From assembly GCA_914767715.1 (NCBI GenBank), contig OU612071.1, positions 18,098,948-18,162,947 of the forward strand: a DNA stretch of 64,000 nucleotides, read 5' to 3'. Below are positions 44,640-56,500 of the stretch, in pieces. This DNA is from Membranipora membranacea (taxonomy: Eukaryota > Bryozoa > Gymnolaemata > Cheilostomatida > Membraniporidae). The notes beneath the pieces are model-generated. The model was given only the letters and a program-made list of their open reading frames with translations. It did no database searches and had not been told where the DNA came from. Made by a program: the position numbers and the translations under genes. Each line of letters begins with the position of its first letter. Positions within the stretch are counted from its first letter, which is position 1.

Positions 44640-46788
44640 TGCATTTCAGTCTGAAATTGTGCAGCAGATTTAAGAGAGCTGTTTTGCCAAAATGTGTCCT
44701 AAAAGAGGGTTTTATTACTGAACATTTACGTCTAAGCGAACGTTGGTGTTTATTGGACTTTTGCACCAGGCGAAGAATATGCTTTGATGCTTTATTTTTG
44801 AATAATTTTTTATGTGTAAATTTGTGAAATAGGTAATGTCTTCTACTTTTTAGGGTGGGTAAGTTTAAGAGTGATCTACCAGTTGTGACAGAAAACTTTT
44901 TAGGTGCAGATATTATGATTCTAATTGCTTTATTCTGAACTTTTTCAATTGTATCGGATCATTTTTTGAGTGCCTTCTAGGTAGATAGATGAGCAGTATT
45001 CTAGGATAGGTCTGACGAGAATTTTGTAGGTCCTTAAGGATTCCTCAACATTCATGTATTTTCTCAGTTTTGAGAGTAGGTATACTACTTTGTTTGCTTT
45101 GGTTGCCGTTTCATTGGCATGGTTGTGGAAAGATAAATCAGTATCCAGGGTAACCCCTAGTACATTGATAAAGAGTTTTGTCTCAATTTTTGAGTTTTGA
45201 AAATTGATGTGGTAAAAGTTTTTAAAATTTCTGTTGGAAAATATGCACAATTGTGTTTTCTCAATGTTGAGTCTCAGTAAGTGGCTATGATACCAATCTG
45301 ATGCTTTCTTTAGCAGAGTATTGGACTCCACTAGTACTTCATCTATGCTTGTGGCTGTACAGTAGATTAGCGTATCATCTGCATAAGCGAATGAATTGTC
45401 AAATGTTGCTAGCAATCCATTGATGGCTAAGTTAAAGAGGATAGGACCCAGAATTGAGCCTTGAGGTACCCCACAGGTGATTGCTTGTGAATTAGATCGT
45501 GACAACCCCACTTTCATTACTTGGGATCGGTTTTGAAGATATGATCGAAGTAGTGCTATTGCAGAACTGGAGAATTGTTTTTTATCCAGTATGTATAGAA
45601 GAAGTTTGTGATTGATTGTATCAAAAGCTTTTCGGACATCTAGGGATAAGGCTCCAATGTAACAAGGAGTGGATTGGTCAAGTTTAGTTTTCCATTGTTG
45701 CAGCACAGATAGCAACATTTGCTCGGTTGAATGATTCTGACGAAATCCGAATTGTTGGTCTGAAAATAGGTTGTGTTTCTCTATGAAAGACATCATCTGA
45801 TTTTTCATGTCATGTTCAAATATCTTTGACTGAATTGGATGCGAGGACGTTTATGGATTGAAAGATTGGGGTCGGCGGCTATTTGCTCAAAAGGTAACAG
45901 TGCACATTCTTTATAGAATAACAAGGGGTTTAATTTCTTGAAACTTCTGGTTTTGATGAGTTGACGTTTTGGCTTTAAAGGTTTTATCCTGTCAAGCATT
46001 AAAAGTGTGGCATAGTGGTCTGAGATTGATCGCTCGCATGTTAAAATTTTGGAAGTTTTGACTTTTAGATCACAATTAACATAATTGTGATCGATGAGGC
46101 TTTCATTACCATGGTAACGTACAAATGATGAACCTGTTATCACTTGATATAGGCCTGTACAAATGAGACTCTGTTGTATAAGTTGTTTTTCTCTAGAGTT
46201 AGAGTTCCAATTTGTGTTGAAATCCCCTAATAAAACGACCTTTTTTTGAATGAACTGTTTTTGATATAAGATATCACTCAATAATGAGATAAATTTCATT
46301 TTATCAGCGTCAGGTGGAAGATAGATGGATGCCACGATCAAGCTACCTTCATCTTGTTGAGTTTTGATGTTAATCCAAACAGAGTCACATAATTCTCGCA
46401 GTTTAGATTGAGGCTGTTGAATAATTTTAAACTTTAAAATATTATTTATATAGAGAGCTGCCCCACCGCCACGTGTTTTTGTAGTCGATTTTCTGTCACA
46501 TCTGATAATATTAAAGCCAGGGAGGTCCACAATGGAGTTTGGAATTTCAGGTTTCAACCATGTTTCCGAAATAGAAAAAAATGTCAATTGAGTTTGATAA
46601 ATTTAGACTTTCATATAGAAATAAAGTTTGTTCATTAAAGACTTAACATTGTGGTGAAGAAGGCTGAGAGTGTTATGTCCAGAGGTCCTGGTAGCATTGG
46701 CTAGTGATGAGATGTTATCCCAGAGTCGGTTGTGGAGGTCTAGGTTGTATTCAAAGACATTTCTAGATTGCTGGGTTGAGTTAGCCAT
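44640..46788 (-). pseudogene. LINE ORF2 remnant: APE endonuclease + reverse transcriptase
   Basis: The ATG at 46788 starts the AP-endonuclease domain: HHNVKSLMNK, then SISETWL, LLGDFNTNW, and SDHYATLL as the catalytic SDH. Two compensating frameshifts lie near 46585-46610, one of them in a T7 run. The EN frame stops near 45805. The RT frame begins at SKIFEHDMKN, so the RT fingers are deleted or frameshifted away. The RT keeps LDVRKAFDTINH, GVPQGSILGPILFN and FAYADDT. A further frameshift near 44955 separates the C-terminal region (IEKVQNKAIRIIISAP and NLPTLKSRR motifs), readable to about 44640. Confidence 0.88.
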
Positions 46789-46863
46789 TGTTTATGTTTA
46801 GTTTTTCTGCTCGGAGTTTTAGATTTAGATCATGGAGAGTGACATTGTCACGAAGTGCTCTCT

Positions 46864-48294
46864 CTAGTTGATTATGATTATATTAAATGTTACATTTACT
46901 GTGCGTAGGTATTTCTTTTCAGCTGTCTGTAGTAAGTATATTGATGAGACTTCGCCAAAAATATCTTGAATCTGCTTCAAGAGTTCTTCATCTGATACGT
47001 ATGTGGGAACTTCCTTCAACATTGCGATGTTTTTGTTTGGTTTTATTGGGAGGCGAGCTGTACTTCCTCCTAGCGTGTCCTTGTTCCAGTTTGTGGTCAT
47101 GTGTTCTCTTATGGTGGGTTCGGACAGTTGGACGATAAATTTGGGGTCAGTAGAGTTAAACTTATATTTGTTGATGAAATCAATCATAACCGGCTTTTCT
47201 GCAACTTGACTAACTGCCTTACGGACATCATCGTGGTTGACGTTGCTGAAATCTTTGCTGTTGCTATGTATTATTATGCATTTTGCAGGTTCGAATGTCG
47301 GATCGTTTCTTTTTGTTTCCCTCGGTTTTTGTCCAGAAGAAGGTTTGTCGTGTTTGTCTTGTTTTGGTGGTGGATCTGGTTTTTGCGATTTCTGTGAATT
47401 ACCGTTATTTTGCTGTGCTGATAGTTGTTGTGGGGGTGGTTTATGCTGTTGGTACTGCTGTCTCAATTGTGTTTCTGGTGGCGAAGCTGGTGCAGGTGGT
47501 GGAAGCCCCACGGCTGCTGCATTTCTGTAGCTGAGAGCCATATGGGTACTGGTCGGTTTTTCAGGCAACTTTTCAATCTTTTTGTTAAGAGTGGAAACCT
47601 CAGATTGCAGAGCGGTCAGTTTGGCTGACATCTCTTTTACGATTTCCAGCATGTTGACACATGTGATACATTCTGTTGTTATGCGGTTTTCATGTAAATT
47701 TAGGGTATCCCAGTCATCCAAACTTGTAGGTGTGTGGTTTGTTTGACAGCTTTCTTCCTCTCCAGTTGCAACTGATTTCATTGGTGTGTTTGATTGATTG
47801 TTAGACGATTTCACTTCATCTGACAGGTCAATAGGTGTGCTTAATCCAGTGCCAACTTCCTTGGTGGCCATCGGATTGCTTGACGATTTCAGAATAACTG
47901 ATGTGTTAATTGGCTCATCTGGTCCAGTGGCAATTTCATTGGTAGCCTTTGGATTGCTTGATGATATCATGTCATTTGACTGGCTAAGCGGTTCATTTGG
48001 TCCAGTACTAACCTCCTTGGTAGCCATTGTATTGCTTGACGCACCTGTGGAAGTTGTGGTGGTGACAGTAGAGGAGAATGTGGTATGTTTAGATGTATAG
48101 AATACCTGTGGTTCTTTAAATCCTTGTTTTTTCATAAAGTTAATCGCTCCTTTCTCTGTCGTGTATCCTTGATAGAGGTTGCCACAATGTCCATCAACTT
48201 GTTTCTTTGCGGTTTCCCAGTCGTCGAGAATACCACATCTGCGACCTATGGCAACTGCGTAATATTTATGCTTGGGGTTTGGTTCCTGCGGCAT
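46864..48294 (-). CDS. LINE ORF1 protein with viroplasmin/RNase H1-N-like domain and RRM-like region
   Basis: 476-codon frame. Residues ~11-60 (YYAVAIGRRCGILDDWETAK, then Y-Q-G-Y-T-T-E) match the pattern of the small hybrid-binding domain of RNase H1 and caulimoviral inclusion proteins (Cauli_VI). A Ser/Thr-rich region with repeated T-G-P-x-E-P motifs follows, then a short coiled coil around residues 220-245 (LTALQSEVSTLNKKIEKL). A Pro/Gln/Lys-rich linker leads to two RRM-like stretches near the C-terminus. The frame ends early at 46864. Shifting by one base opens ~28 further codons to a TAA that overlaps the ORF2 ATG, so this copy has a terminal frameshift. It would act as the RNA-binding chaperone of the retrotransposon particle. 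Confidence 0.8.
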   Translation of the reverse strand: MPQEPNPKHKYYAVAIGRRCGILDDWETAKKQVDGHCGNLYQGYTTEKGAINFMKKQGFKEPQVFYTSKHTTFSSTVTTTTSTGASSNTMATKEVSTGPNEPLSQSNDMISSSNPKATNEIATGPDEPINTSVILKSSSNPMATKEVGTGLSTPIDLSDEVKSSNNQSNTPMKSVATGEEESCQTNHTPTSLDDWDTLNLHENRITTECITCVNMLEIVKEMSAKLTALQSEVSTLNKKIEKLPEKPTSTHMALSYRNAAAVGLPPPAPASPPETQLRQQYQQHKPPPQQLSAQQNNGNSQKSQKPDPPPKQDKHDKPSSGQKPRETKRNDPTFEPAKCIIIHSNSKDFSNVNHDDVRKAVSQVAEKPVMIDFINKYKFNSTDPKFIVQLSEPTIREHMTTNWNKDTLGGSTARLPIKPNKNIAMLKEVPTYVSDEELLKQIQDIFGEVSSIYLLQTAEKKYLRTVNVTFNIIIIN

Positions 48295-48922
48295 TTTTTA
48301 TCCGTATTAAGTTGTCTAAATCCTATAAGATCAGAAGAGGTAATCAAAATACATGGCCATTGTTTTTCGTGACCTTGACCTTATAGAGTATTTAGATAGA
48401 GATTTATTTCAGTGAAATCAGGGGAGTGATTGAAGGAGATGATTTCATCTGAGGAGCAATTAGTTTTCTGCTAAATATTCATGATATGTTTTTTGAAGAC
48501 ATTTTACATGATTGGTAGCACAGAAATTGGGCAATTTTCTTAAGGGTTGTCTTCAAATCGCTCACTGAATATGTGTGTAACCCTGGCGATTTTCCATTCT
48601 CTAGGTATCTAGGCCCTGGTCTAAAATGTTGTTGAATATATCTGTTGTAATATTGATTGAAGGGAATTGCATGCTTCTTTTAAATGTTCCATTAACAGCT
48701 GGTATCAGCGATAAATATATAAATGCTATAAATAAATTTGTGTAAGATTGTGTGTCACCATTTCTGCATATGGAAAACTTATTAAGAGCACATAGCAAAA
48801 TTTTACAAAATTGAAGCCTTGATTCCACAATTCCCTGAAGAAGCACTGAAAAATCCCTATAATTTGATCAATTGTCTTACCACAACATATTGAGGAGACA
48901 ACTCCTAAAACAAAGTCCATAA

Positions 48923-48952
48923 TTTGTTTATTTGTTTAAAGAGGTTTTCTAA
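48923..48952 (-). mobile_element. 30 bp LINE 3'-tail insertion
   Basis: Thirty bases absent from copy 1 (whose site reads CCATAATAACC near 25535) match the terminal AGAAAACCTCTTTAAACAAATAAA of the LINE at 44371-48380. This is an extremely 5'-truncated insertion with a duplicated TAA/AA. Confidence 0.8.
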
Positions 48953-49386
48953 TAACCATTGACCCTAGACTATTGACCTACATCGACTTAATAATGAACC
49001 ATTGAGGCACTGAGGCATGTTTAATTTTTGGCGGCGTAACAACATGATATTATCATTGAGTAACTGTCCACAATCCATGTTTTACTCTGCTCACTTGATC
49101 AAATTTTATCGGATTGTTTGGACAGCCAAGCTGGGTTCATTATCTCTTTCATGGAATGTCTAGAAGATGTCCGATAATTCTTAGCAAAACTCAGATATCT
49201 ACGTTTAATTGATTCAGTGTTAATCATCACCACCTAACCCAGTTGCACGAGTACAGTTGGCTTATTGAATCGGGTCAACATAACATCTTAAAATCGCTAT
49301 TGCGACCTCCAGTCATTGCACCCTCCCCACCATTATGCCCTCCCCCTATTGTGCCTTTCCGCCATCTCACCACCCTCTGCAGGACA

Positions 49387-49494
49387 CTACATAGACTAGT
49401 CTACATAGACTAGTCTACGTAGCCTGGTCTATGTAGACTGGTCTATGTAGACTGGTCTATGTAGACTGGTCTATGTAGACTGGTCTATGTAGAC
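49387..49494. repeat. inverted minisatellite of a 14 bp unit
   Basis: The unit TCTATGTAGACTGG repeats about five times. It is preceded by two or three units in the opposite orientation (CTACATAGACTAGT). The whole tract can fold back on itself. The switch point is near 49425. Confidence 0.85.
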
Positions 49495-50586
49495 GATAGG
49501 AGTAAGTATTATCTTGAGTTGAGTTCAGCTAGTTTCGAGGTGACTCAACATAAAGGTAAGCAAGCTATAACTTTTTGCTATGAAAGGAAAAAAAGGCTAT
49601 AGGAATTAGCAAACTTCCCTTCCTGAAAATGCATTATCCCTATATGGCTATGTAACATAACAAAGGAGCAATGCATTATACCCACTCAGTGTATTTTTAC
49701 ATTTGTGTTACCAATTATTAATTTATTTTGTAAATCGACCAATCCTAATGGTTTTTTGGCAGCCACTATGTCATTTGGCTCTCGGTGGATAATACAAAAA
49801 GACAAAAACTTAGTCTTATTGTCGGGAAATTCTATCTTGTCAGGATAGCCAGCATGGGCTTGGCTTTAATAAGTCCCGATATCCAACTTGTTCGGATGAA
49901 CGCGTAAAGCCTAACGGCAACCTGCCAGTCGAAAAGTCTGTTTAAATCAAGGCTACCAGCCAGGCATAAAAATGTGTGTTTTATCAACTATACTATGATT
50001 TTATTGTGTACTAACTATCTAACTAAAACTAACAGAGTTACAAAGATTTAATGTATAAATCAGTAAAAATGATCGGTGCGTTTAGTCTCGTCCGCTAGCA
50101 AACATGAAGTGTCAAGTTGTAAGAGGGAAGAGTGTAAGCTTGCTAAAAATAGTTACAGTCGTAGCATTAATAAAGGATTATCATAACAGACAAAACATGT
50201 GTAGGAATAGAATGTATGATTAGAATGTATGAATAGAATGTGTCCTCAGTGCTTAATATATATAACAGTCAAAGACTGAAATTCCCCACATTATCTCAAG
50301 CTATGCAATGCACAACATTAGCGTATACGACAAGGTCAACGACCTCAAGCATCTCATAAATCATCTTATCAGTTTTAACACAGCTGTTATAGATAGATAA
50401 GGTTAAGTTTTAGCTATCAACATTCCACTCTATGTACTAAAAACTCTTATACGCTCTGTTGCTAAACTAGGTACGGCTAGCATTTGTGCAGCATGCATGC
50501 TCACCTTCTAAGGAACAATTGATCAATACTGATCTTAACCGGGGAACTACTATTTTGCCTTCAAGAACAGAGAGCACTACACAGCT
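49495..50586. other. P450 5' flank, no gene recognised
   Basis: No exon, transposon end or clear TATA box was identified. This stretch presumably holds the promoter of the P450 gene. Confidence 0.35.
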
Positions 50587-53500
50587 ATGGATTTGTTGTC
50601 ATCGTTGGCTGCAGCCTGTGGTTTGATGGTTTTGTTGACCGCATGTTGGTTACTCTGGATGGTGATAAACATTTCATGGACTCATGCAAAGTATTCACAC
50701 ATACCCGGACCTAAGAGATCGAGGTAAGTCATCGAAGTAAGATAATTTAACGGCATTCAGATGTTTAGTCTGGATCGGAAACTATTAGGATAGATATATT
50801 CAAATGTTAGAATTTGCGAAGCTGTAGGGATAGGGTATGTAATTGGAACCAATGACCGTAAGTGCAGTTACATATAATTTTATTTACTTGACCCTACAGG
50901 AATAGATAAATCAGGATGGGTGCTTGAATAATCGAATGCTCTCAAATTGTACTAGAAGATTGGACACACAGCTCCCAGGCCCTCAATCTCCTGACTGTGA
51001 TCCAAGTGTGAACCGAATGCCCTTATTACCATAACTGTCGGTTCTAGCGTATGTATGTAAATAGTATCTCTCTTGTCAAGCTACAATTGATATTTCATAT
51101 GCTCCTCAATGTTTTCTAATGGATTATAAATGGATTTAATGATTATTACATATCACAATGTTTCATAACTTCTACACCTTAGTTTCTTCCTGGGAAATCT
51201 TGATCAAATTAATAAGTTGGCCAGGCAGGGAGAAGATACTATGGTACTTCCATCAGATGGCAGAAAGCTGAAACCATTACTTCCACAACTCTTAGAACAA
51301 TGGTAAGTTGGCTGATTGATTAATTTCTCAGCGGGAAGGTACAACATAGATGAGAATAGTGAAATTCATTTTGCCAGCGTTGGAGTTGCCTCCCCCTTTG
51401 ACTGTCACGCGGTAGAGTCAGTAGAGGGTAGGGGATCAAACTTTATCTAGGTACAACCAATGCAACCATGTAATTTGTTTGATTTTCCTTTTGTACCACC
51501 TATATTATACTGAGTATATAAATATACCATGTCTTATGTATAGTGAGCGTCATGCACTTTCTTTCTCCCATCTTGCTTATTGATCAAGAAGCTGTTGACT
51601 TGCGCCGGGAGGATCATAATCAACATGCCCTTTGGTTAAACAATTGGTGTTGAGCTCTATCTCTACAACTTTCTGATGGCCAACTCAGCAGCATGAAGCC
51701 ACATCTGTTGTTGATTTGCAACCTGACCCCTATCCCCTATCTCAGAGGAGTCAGGTGTGGTATTATGGATCAAGATATTTGAAGTCTATGTTCAATTCCT
51801 TGCGCCAGCATTCATGTCGAATTTGGTACCGGTACACCATTCATTTTAGCCAGGTCCTTGCGGAACGGGACTAAAAATACCGGAGGTTCACTGTGTGTTT
51901 GCACACCCAGCACGCAGTGAAAATAACCACTCTTCCTCTTCAACATGAAGAGTAGCGGGGGCACAGGTATAGAGTGCGGCATTTGTATTATGGGTCCCAC
52001 AACCTGTACCCAAGATAACATTTGTCATGAAGGCTGCAAACTCTTCATTGTTTCACTGCACTGAAAAAGTGTTGAAGATGTTGTGTTACCTAATACGGTG
52101 CAGTCATTCATGTAATGTCCCCAGATTTCTCCATAACAGTTTGTAAAAAAAATACATGAACGTTTTTTGAAATGTATGTGGAAGTCCCTGTCTGCATTAA
52201 AGCCATGATACACATTGTTCTGCGTATGTAACAGAATTCTATTTGAAGATTTTTTTCTTTATTTAAAGGGCTAATGAATATGGAGATGTATTTGTTATAT
52301 TTATGCTGACGAGACCGATTGTAATAGTAAGAAGTCCAAATTCCGTCAAAGCAGTTCTCAATTCACCGGACAAAGAACTGTTTGAACAAGATCATATCTT
52401 CAACTTTAAATCTGTGTTCGGGAAGAGGTAAGCTGATCAGTACATTAACATAATATGACATTTGAATGCCATTGTTCTTAGACTGAAACAAGGGTTAGCT
52501 ATCAGCATAATTGAACCCAAATCAACTGTTGAGGTCCTCTTGGTAGGTCAAAATTTTCCTTTTCGTACTCAAAATCAGAATGTATATTTCGGTTTGACAT
52601 AATAAAGGCTCTTTTTTTAACTTAAGGTTCTGATTTTACATCGAGATCATGAATATGACTTAATGCGAGGTTGATGCCCCCAAGTGCGCAAGCACAGGAA
52701 TTTGCTACATTATACAAGCATCATCTGAAACCTTAGGTTTCCAAACATTATCCACCATCCTACATCTGAAACTAGCATGAAACAGGGAGGGGAAATGGTT
52801 AGATTGGTTACTCGGTAGGATCAAAGTATTTATCATATTACATAAGAGGTTGTAGCACAGGACCTTTCCAGCTGTACTTAGTTGTAATCAACCTTGCTAT
52901 CTTATTTGTCAGTATCATTAACCGTGACAAAAAAGGCGGGGTAAGACATAGCCATTGGAGCCATGAGGTTCTGAGGTTTCCCTAAGATATGCTTTGCGGT
53001 GAGGTACCAAGGATTTCTTGAAACTTTGATTATGAATTTTAATAAACTTGAATCCATCCAGGATGCTAGGTGAAAGTCTCTTCACCGTGAAAGACTACAC
53101 AGAGTGGAAAACTAAAAGAGGCTCTCTACATCATACCTTCAATCACAGACAGCTAACGAACTCTATAGAGGCGCACAACACGGCTGGAGACAAACTTGTT
53201 GATGAACTTAAAGCTTATGCCGAGTCTGGAGATAGCTTAACAATGGAATCTTTCCTTCACAACACAACCGTCGATGTCATCATGAAAGTAAATATCATAC
53301 CTAATACCTAACAATAAATATAATTGGTAAAGGAATAGTTCAGGTAGATACAAGGTTATAAAAAAAGCCAGTGTTAAAGAAAACACCCTAACAAGTAATA
53401 ACATATATGTAGTAGGGTGCTAAATGTACAAATATTATTTCTACTTTTAGACGCTGTTCTCCGTAGAGTCAACAGATTTACATTCTGACTTTCACCAGAT

Positions 53501-56500
53501 AACTTACTCGTTTGTAAGAGACATAGGTGAAGCTATTCAACTGTCTTCTAATCCTTTGTTCAGGGTGAGTTTCCCAAGTGAGGACATAGATGTACACATG
53601 CTGAGGATCTCCTCATAATATGTTTTATCTGGTTATATATGTTATGAGGTCCAAAAATATATCATCTCAATGGTCCTGAATATGAAAAAACTGTATTGAA
53701 AGCTCCACATCAGACAATAAATGTGCACGCTAACAATGTACTGAGATAACTTTACATTTTCAGTTTTGTACCTGGTGAAGTCATTTTCACACATTCATCT
53801 TCTCTTTTCCTTTGCTCTTCAGCTCAACCCATTTGGACAAAGTTATAGAAACTTTACGAGAGCAAAAATTGAGCAATTCCGAAGTTTTGGTGCAAGAATG
53901 ATCAAGGAGCGTATAAATCAGATACAAGCTGGTGATGATGTTCCAGAGGACATGCTATCAACAATGGTCCAATCATATTGTAAGTACATCAATGGTGCAA
54001 TCATAAAGAAGTACATCAATGGTCCAATCATATTGTAAGTACATCAAAGGTTTCACATCATTACTGCAAGAATTTGGTGCAATCAATTTATTTTTATTTA
54101 TTTTGTACATGATAAATGACAAAGTAAATTTATTTGTCTATGTAACAAAGAAATAGTCAGAGCTCAGTGTGATATAGAATAGAGCTAAAAATCCAGAAGA
54201 CAACTCCTCATACAATAGCGAGAAATACAAGGCCACTGCAAAAAACCAAAAAACTAAAAACCGTGGCCGAGTGACAAGGCTAGAGGAATGGGATGTTGGA
54301 AGTTGTTTCACATCACAGGTGTTTCCCTATCACACCCAGTATGATGTGTACTGTTCAATAATTGACACTGCATAATTAGAACTATAACAGGTTTTTTGAG
54401 TGAAATCTTCGGTTCCATATTGAAGAAAATTCCATATGACATTAGACGTCGGGAGTGAGACCTAACAAAGCATGAGTCGCAATGCCAAATGATAAACAGC
54501 AAGCTTATTTTAATTTTGCAACTCCTACATTTCAAGATTAGGGTGTGTTTTCATTTTCAGGATCAGAGAAATGATTTTCAGTCGCTAAAATCATTGATGA
54601 CTCCTGCAAACACCATGGACTTATAATTCTCATGACCAACACTGCAGAAAATTTAATTCTTCATTCACATTTTCCATCATCCTAACCTTGAAAACCATAG
54701 GTTCTTGGCCTGATGGCTGAAATAATTTTAATACATTTTCTAGTGCACACTGATGATGGTACATTCGATTTTGAGGCAATGGTCGATGAGTTTGTTAGTA
54801 TGATAGCAGCAGGGATGGGTACGACAGGATGTACATTAGAGTTTATACTCATGGAGCTCGGGAGAAGACCAGCCCTGACAAAACGGTGGGATTCATTTTC
54901 TCTACATCTGCTTTTCTTTTGGAAGATCTTACAACATCCTCTACTAACAGTTGACCTTTTTATTTGACTTAATCGGCGGCTTATTAATCTCTGTATTTTA
55001 TGGTGACAATTAGAAAAAAATGAATGCAGCACATCTATGTCAGCTAAATTTTGTGGCACATTTAAATTTAGTACACCGGGAAGCACAAATTCCAAAACAG
55101 TGAACATCTTTTCACTCCTGTTGCGCAGATTATTTGTTTGTGACATCTCAAGATTCTCCTGTACAACCAAAGAGTATTTAACTCCTTGGTCCTACTGAGG
55201 CCGTATTACATTGTATTAAATAATGGCAGAGAGGTATTCCAGCGCTTACAAGTCATTATCAGTATTGTCATATCTCGCAATCTTGATAAAAAATCAGCTT
55301 TGTGAGCAATTTTTCAGTCCAGCATATAATTACCAATAATAATTTTCATGTTGATGGTGATGGTTAAGACGATACAATACCACTGCATTTTACTACTCTT
55401 CTGTAGTCTACAAGATGAAATTGATGAGGTTGTTGGGGAAAGAACCAAAGTTACTAGTGAGGACTTGTCCAAGCTTCATTTTATGACTACTGTTATAAAG
55501 GAGACACTGAGGCTATATCCAGTATCTATGATATTTCGTAAGACAACATCCGATACTTCACTCGATGATTTCTACATACCGAAGAACACTACCGTTATGG
55601 TGAGTTGATACTAATACGATATAAAAATCCAGCAGTGATGTCTAGGGAGAAATTTCAAAGAAAATTCAATTAGGAACAGCGGTCTGATACATTCTCAGAA
55701 CTTTTGCTACTCAGACTTATTGCTGTAGAGCTGAGATTAAAAACACATTGGGTTGATCAGTAATCCAATTGAAGTGGTCAAAACTAAATCAATCAATTTG
55801 AGATATAAATATTATGTTTTTTGTGGAACTTGTCAGCGATGTCAACTTATTCTCCTTTGACATCAATTTGTCTGGCACTAAATGCCTAACATTCGGTCAT
55901 GAAATTGATACAAACTGCTGATAAAAGAGCTCTTATAAAGATCTTCAAAAGTATATCCATAATTTCTTAATTTCAGATTAACATTCTTGCAGTAAATCAT
56001 CATCCTGAGCACATTGAGGATCCTCTTACTTTTGATCCTGACAGATTTGATATCAATAAGTCCCACAAGTAAGTGTAAAGACTGAAGTATCATATTTGTA
56101 TCGAAGTCTACACTAGGTCTTATTTGACCGTCCTATTTAACGGGCCCCCTTAATTGCAAGTGGCTTGTGTAGGGTTGTGACCCTACACACATAGGGTTGT
56201 GACCCTATAGCCCACCGTTGCCGGCTAATCTTGTTTTCAAAGAGGCAGAGGGGGACTTTATACTGCGTGTGAGCACACAGTTAGACCTCCTATATTTATG
56301 GTCCTGATCCGAACAGACCTGGCTAGGAGGAATGGCTTGCCAGTGCCAATTCAGAAATGACGGACGGTGCCGGGAATCGAACCTGGATCCTAAGATCACA
56401 AGTCCTTAACCTCCACTGCCAGACCACTATTATAATTTGATAATGGACCAGTTAATATGGTAAAATGAATACGATAAAAACTTGTTGTTATGTACCCGGC

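Larger units (their letters stand above)
44371..48380 (-). mobile_element. 4.0 kb non-LTR retrotransposon (CR1/L2-like), nearly full-length but mutated
   Basis: The TTATA target duplication (44366-44370 and 48381-48385) flanks the insert, and copy 1 has the single TTATA (near 24990). The 5' end is at 48380 and the 3' end at 44371 with an A/T-rich AAACAAATAAA tail. ORF1 lies at 48294-46864 and ORF2 (endonuclease + reverse transcriptase) at 46788-~44640. It has no RNase H domain and no LTR. Several frameshifts and an internal RT deletion make this copy inactive. Confidence 0.9.
39897..49117. repeat. segmental duplication, copy 2 (enlarged by insertions)
   Basis: Matches 21868-25712 in the same orientation, about 18 kb apart. 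It is longer because a SINE (~40136-40410), an hAT-like element (43134-44090), a LINE (44371-48380) and a 30 bp LINE tail (48923-48952) were added. The last three can be excised exactly against copy 1. Confidence 0.85.

Noticed and set aside
46887-47628. Several plus-strand frames of 67-98 codons
   Set aside because: Antisense shadows of LINE ORF1; the hydrophobic composition comes from the complement of its Pro/Gln/Lys-rich linker.
56340-56425. Possible genuine tRNA gene
   Set aside because: A and B boxes are present but acceptor and anticodon stems do not close; the body matches other SINE copies.
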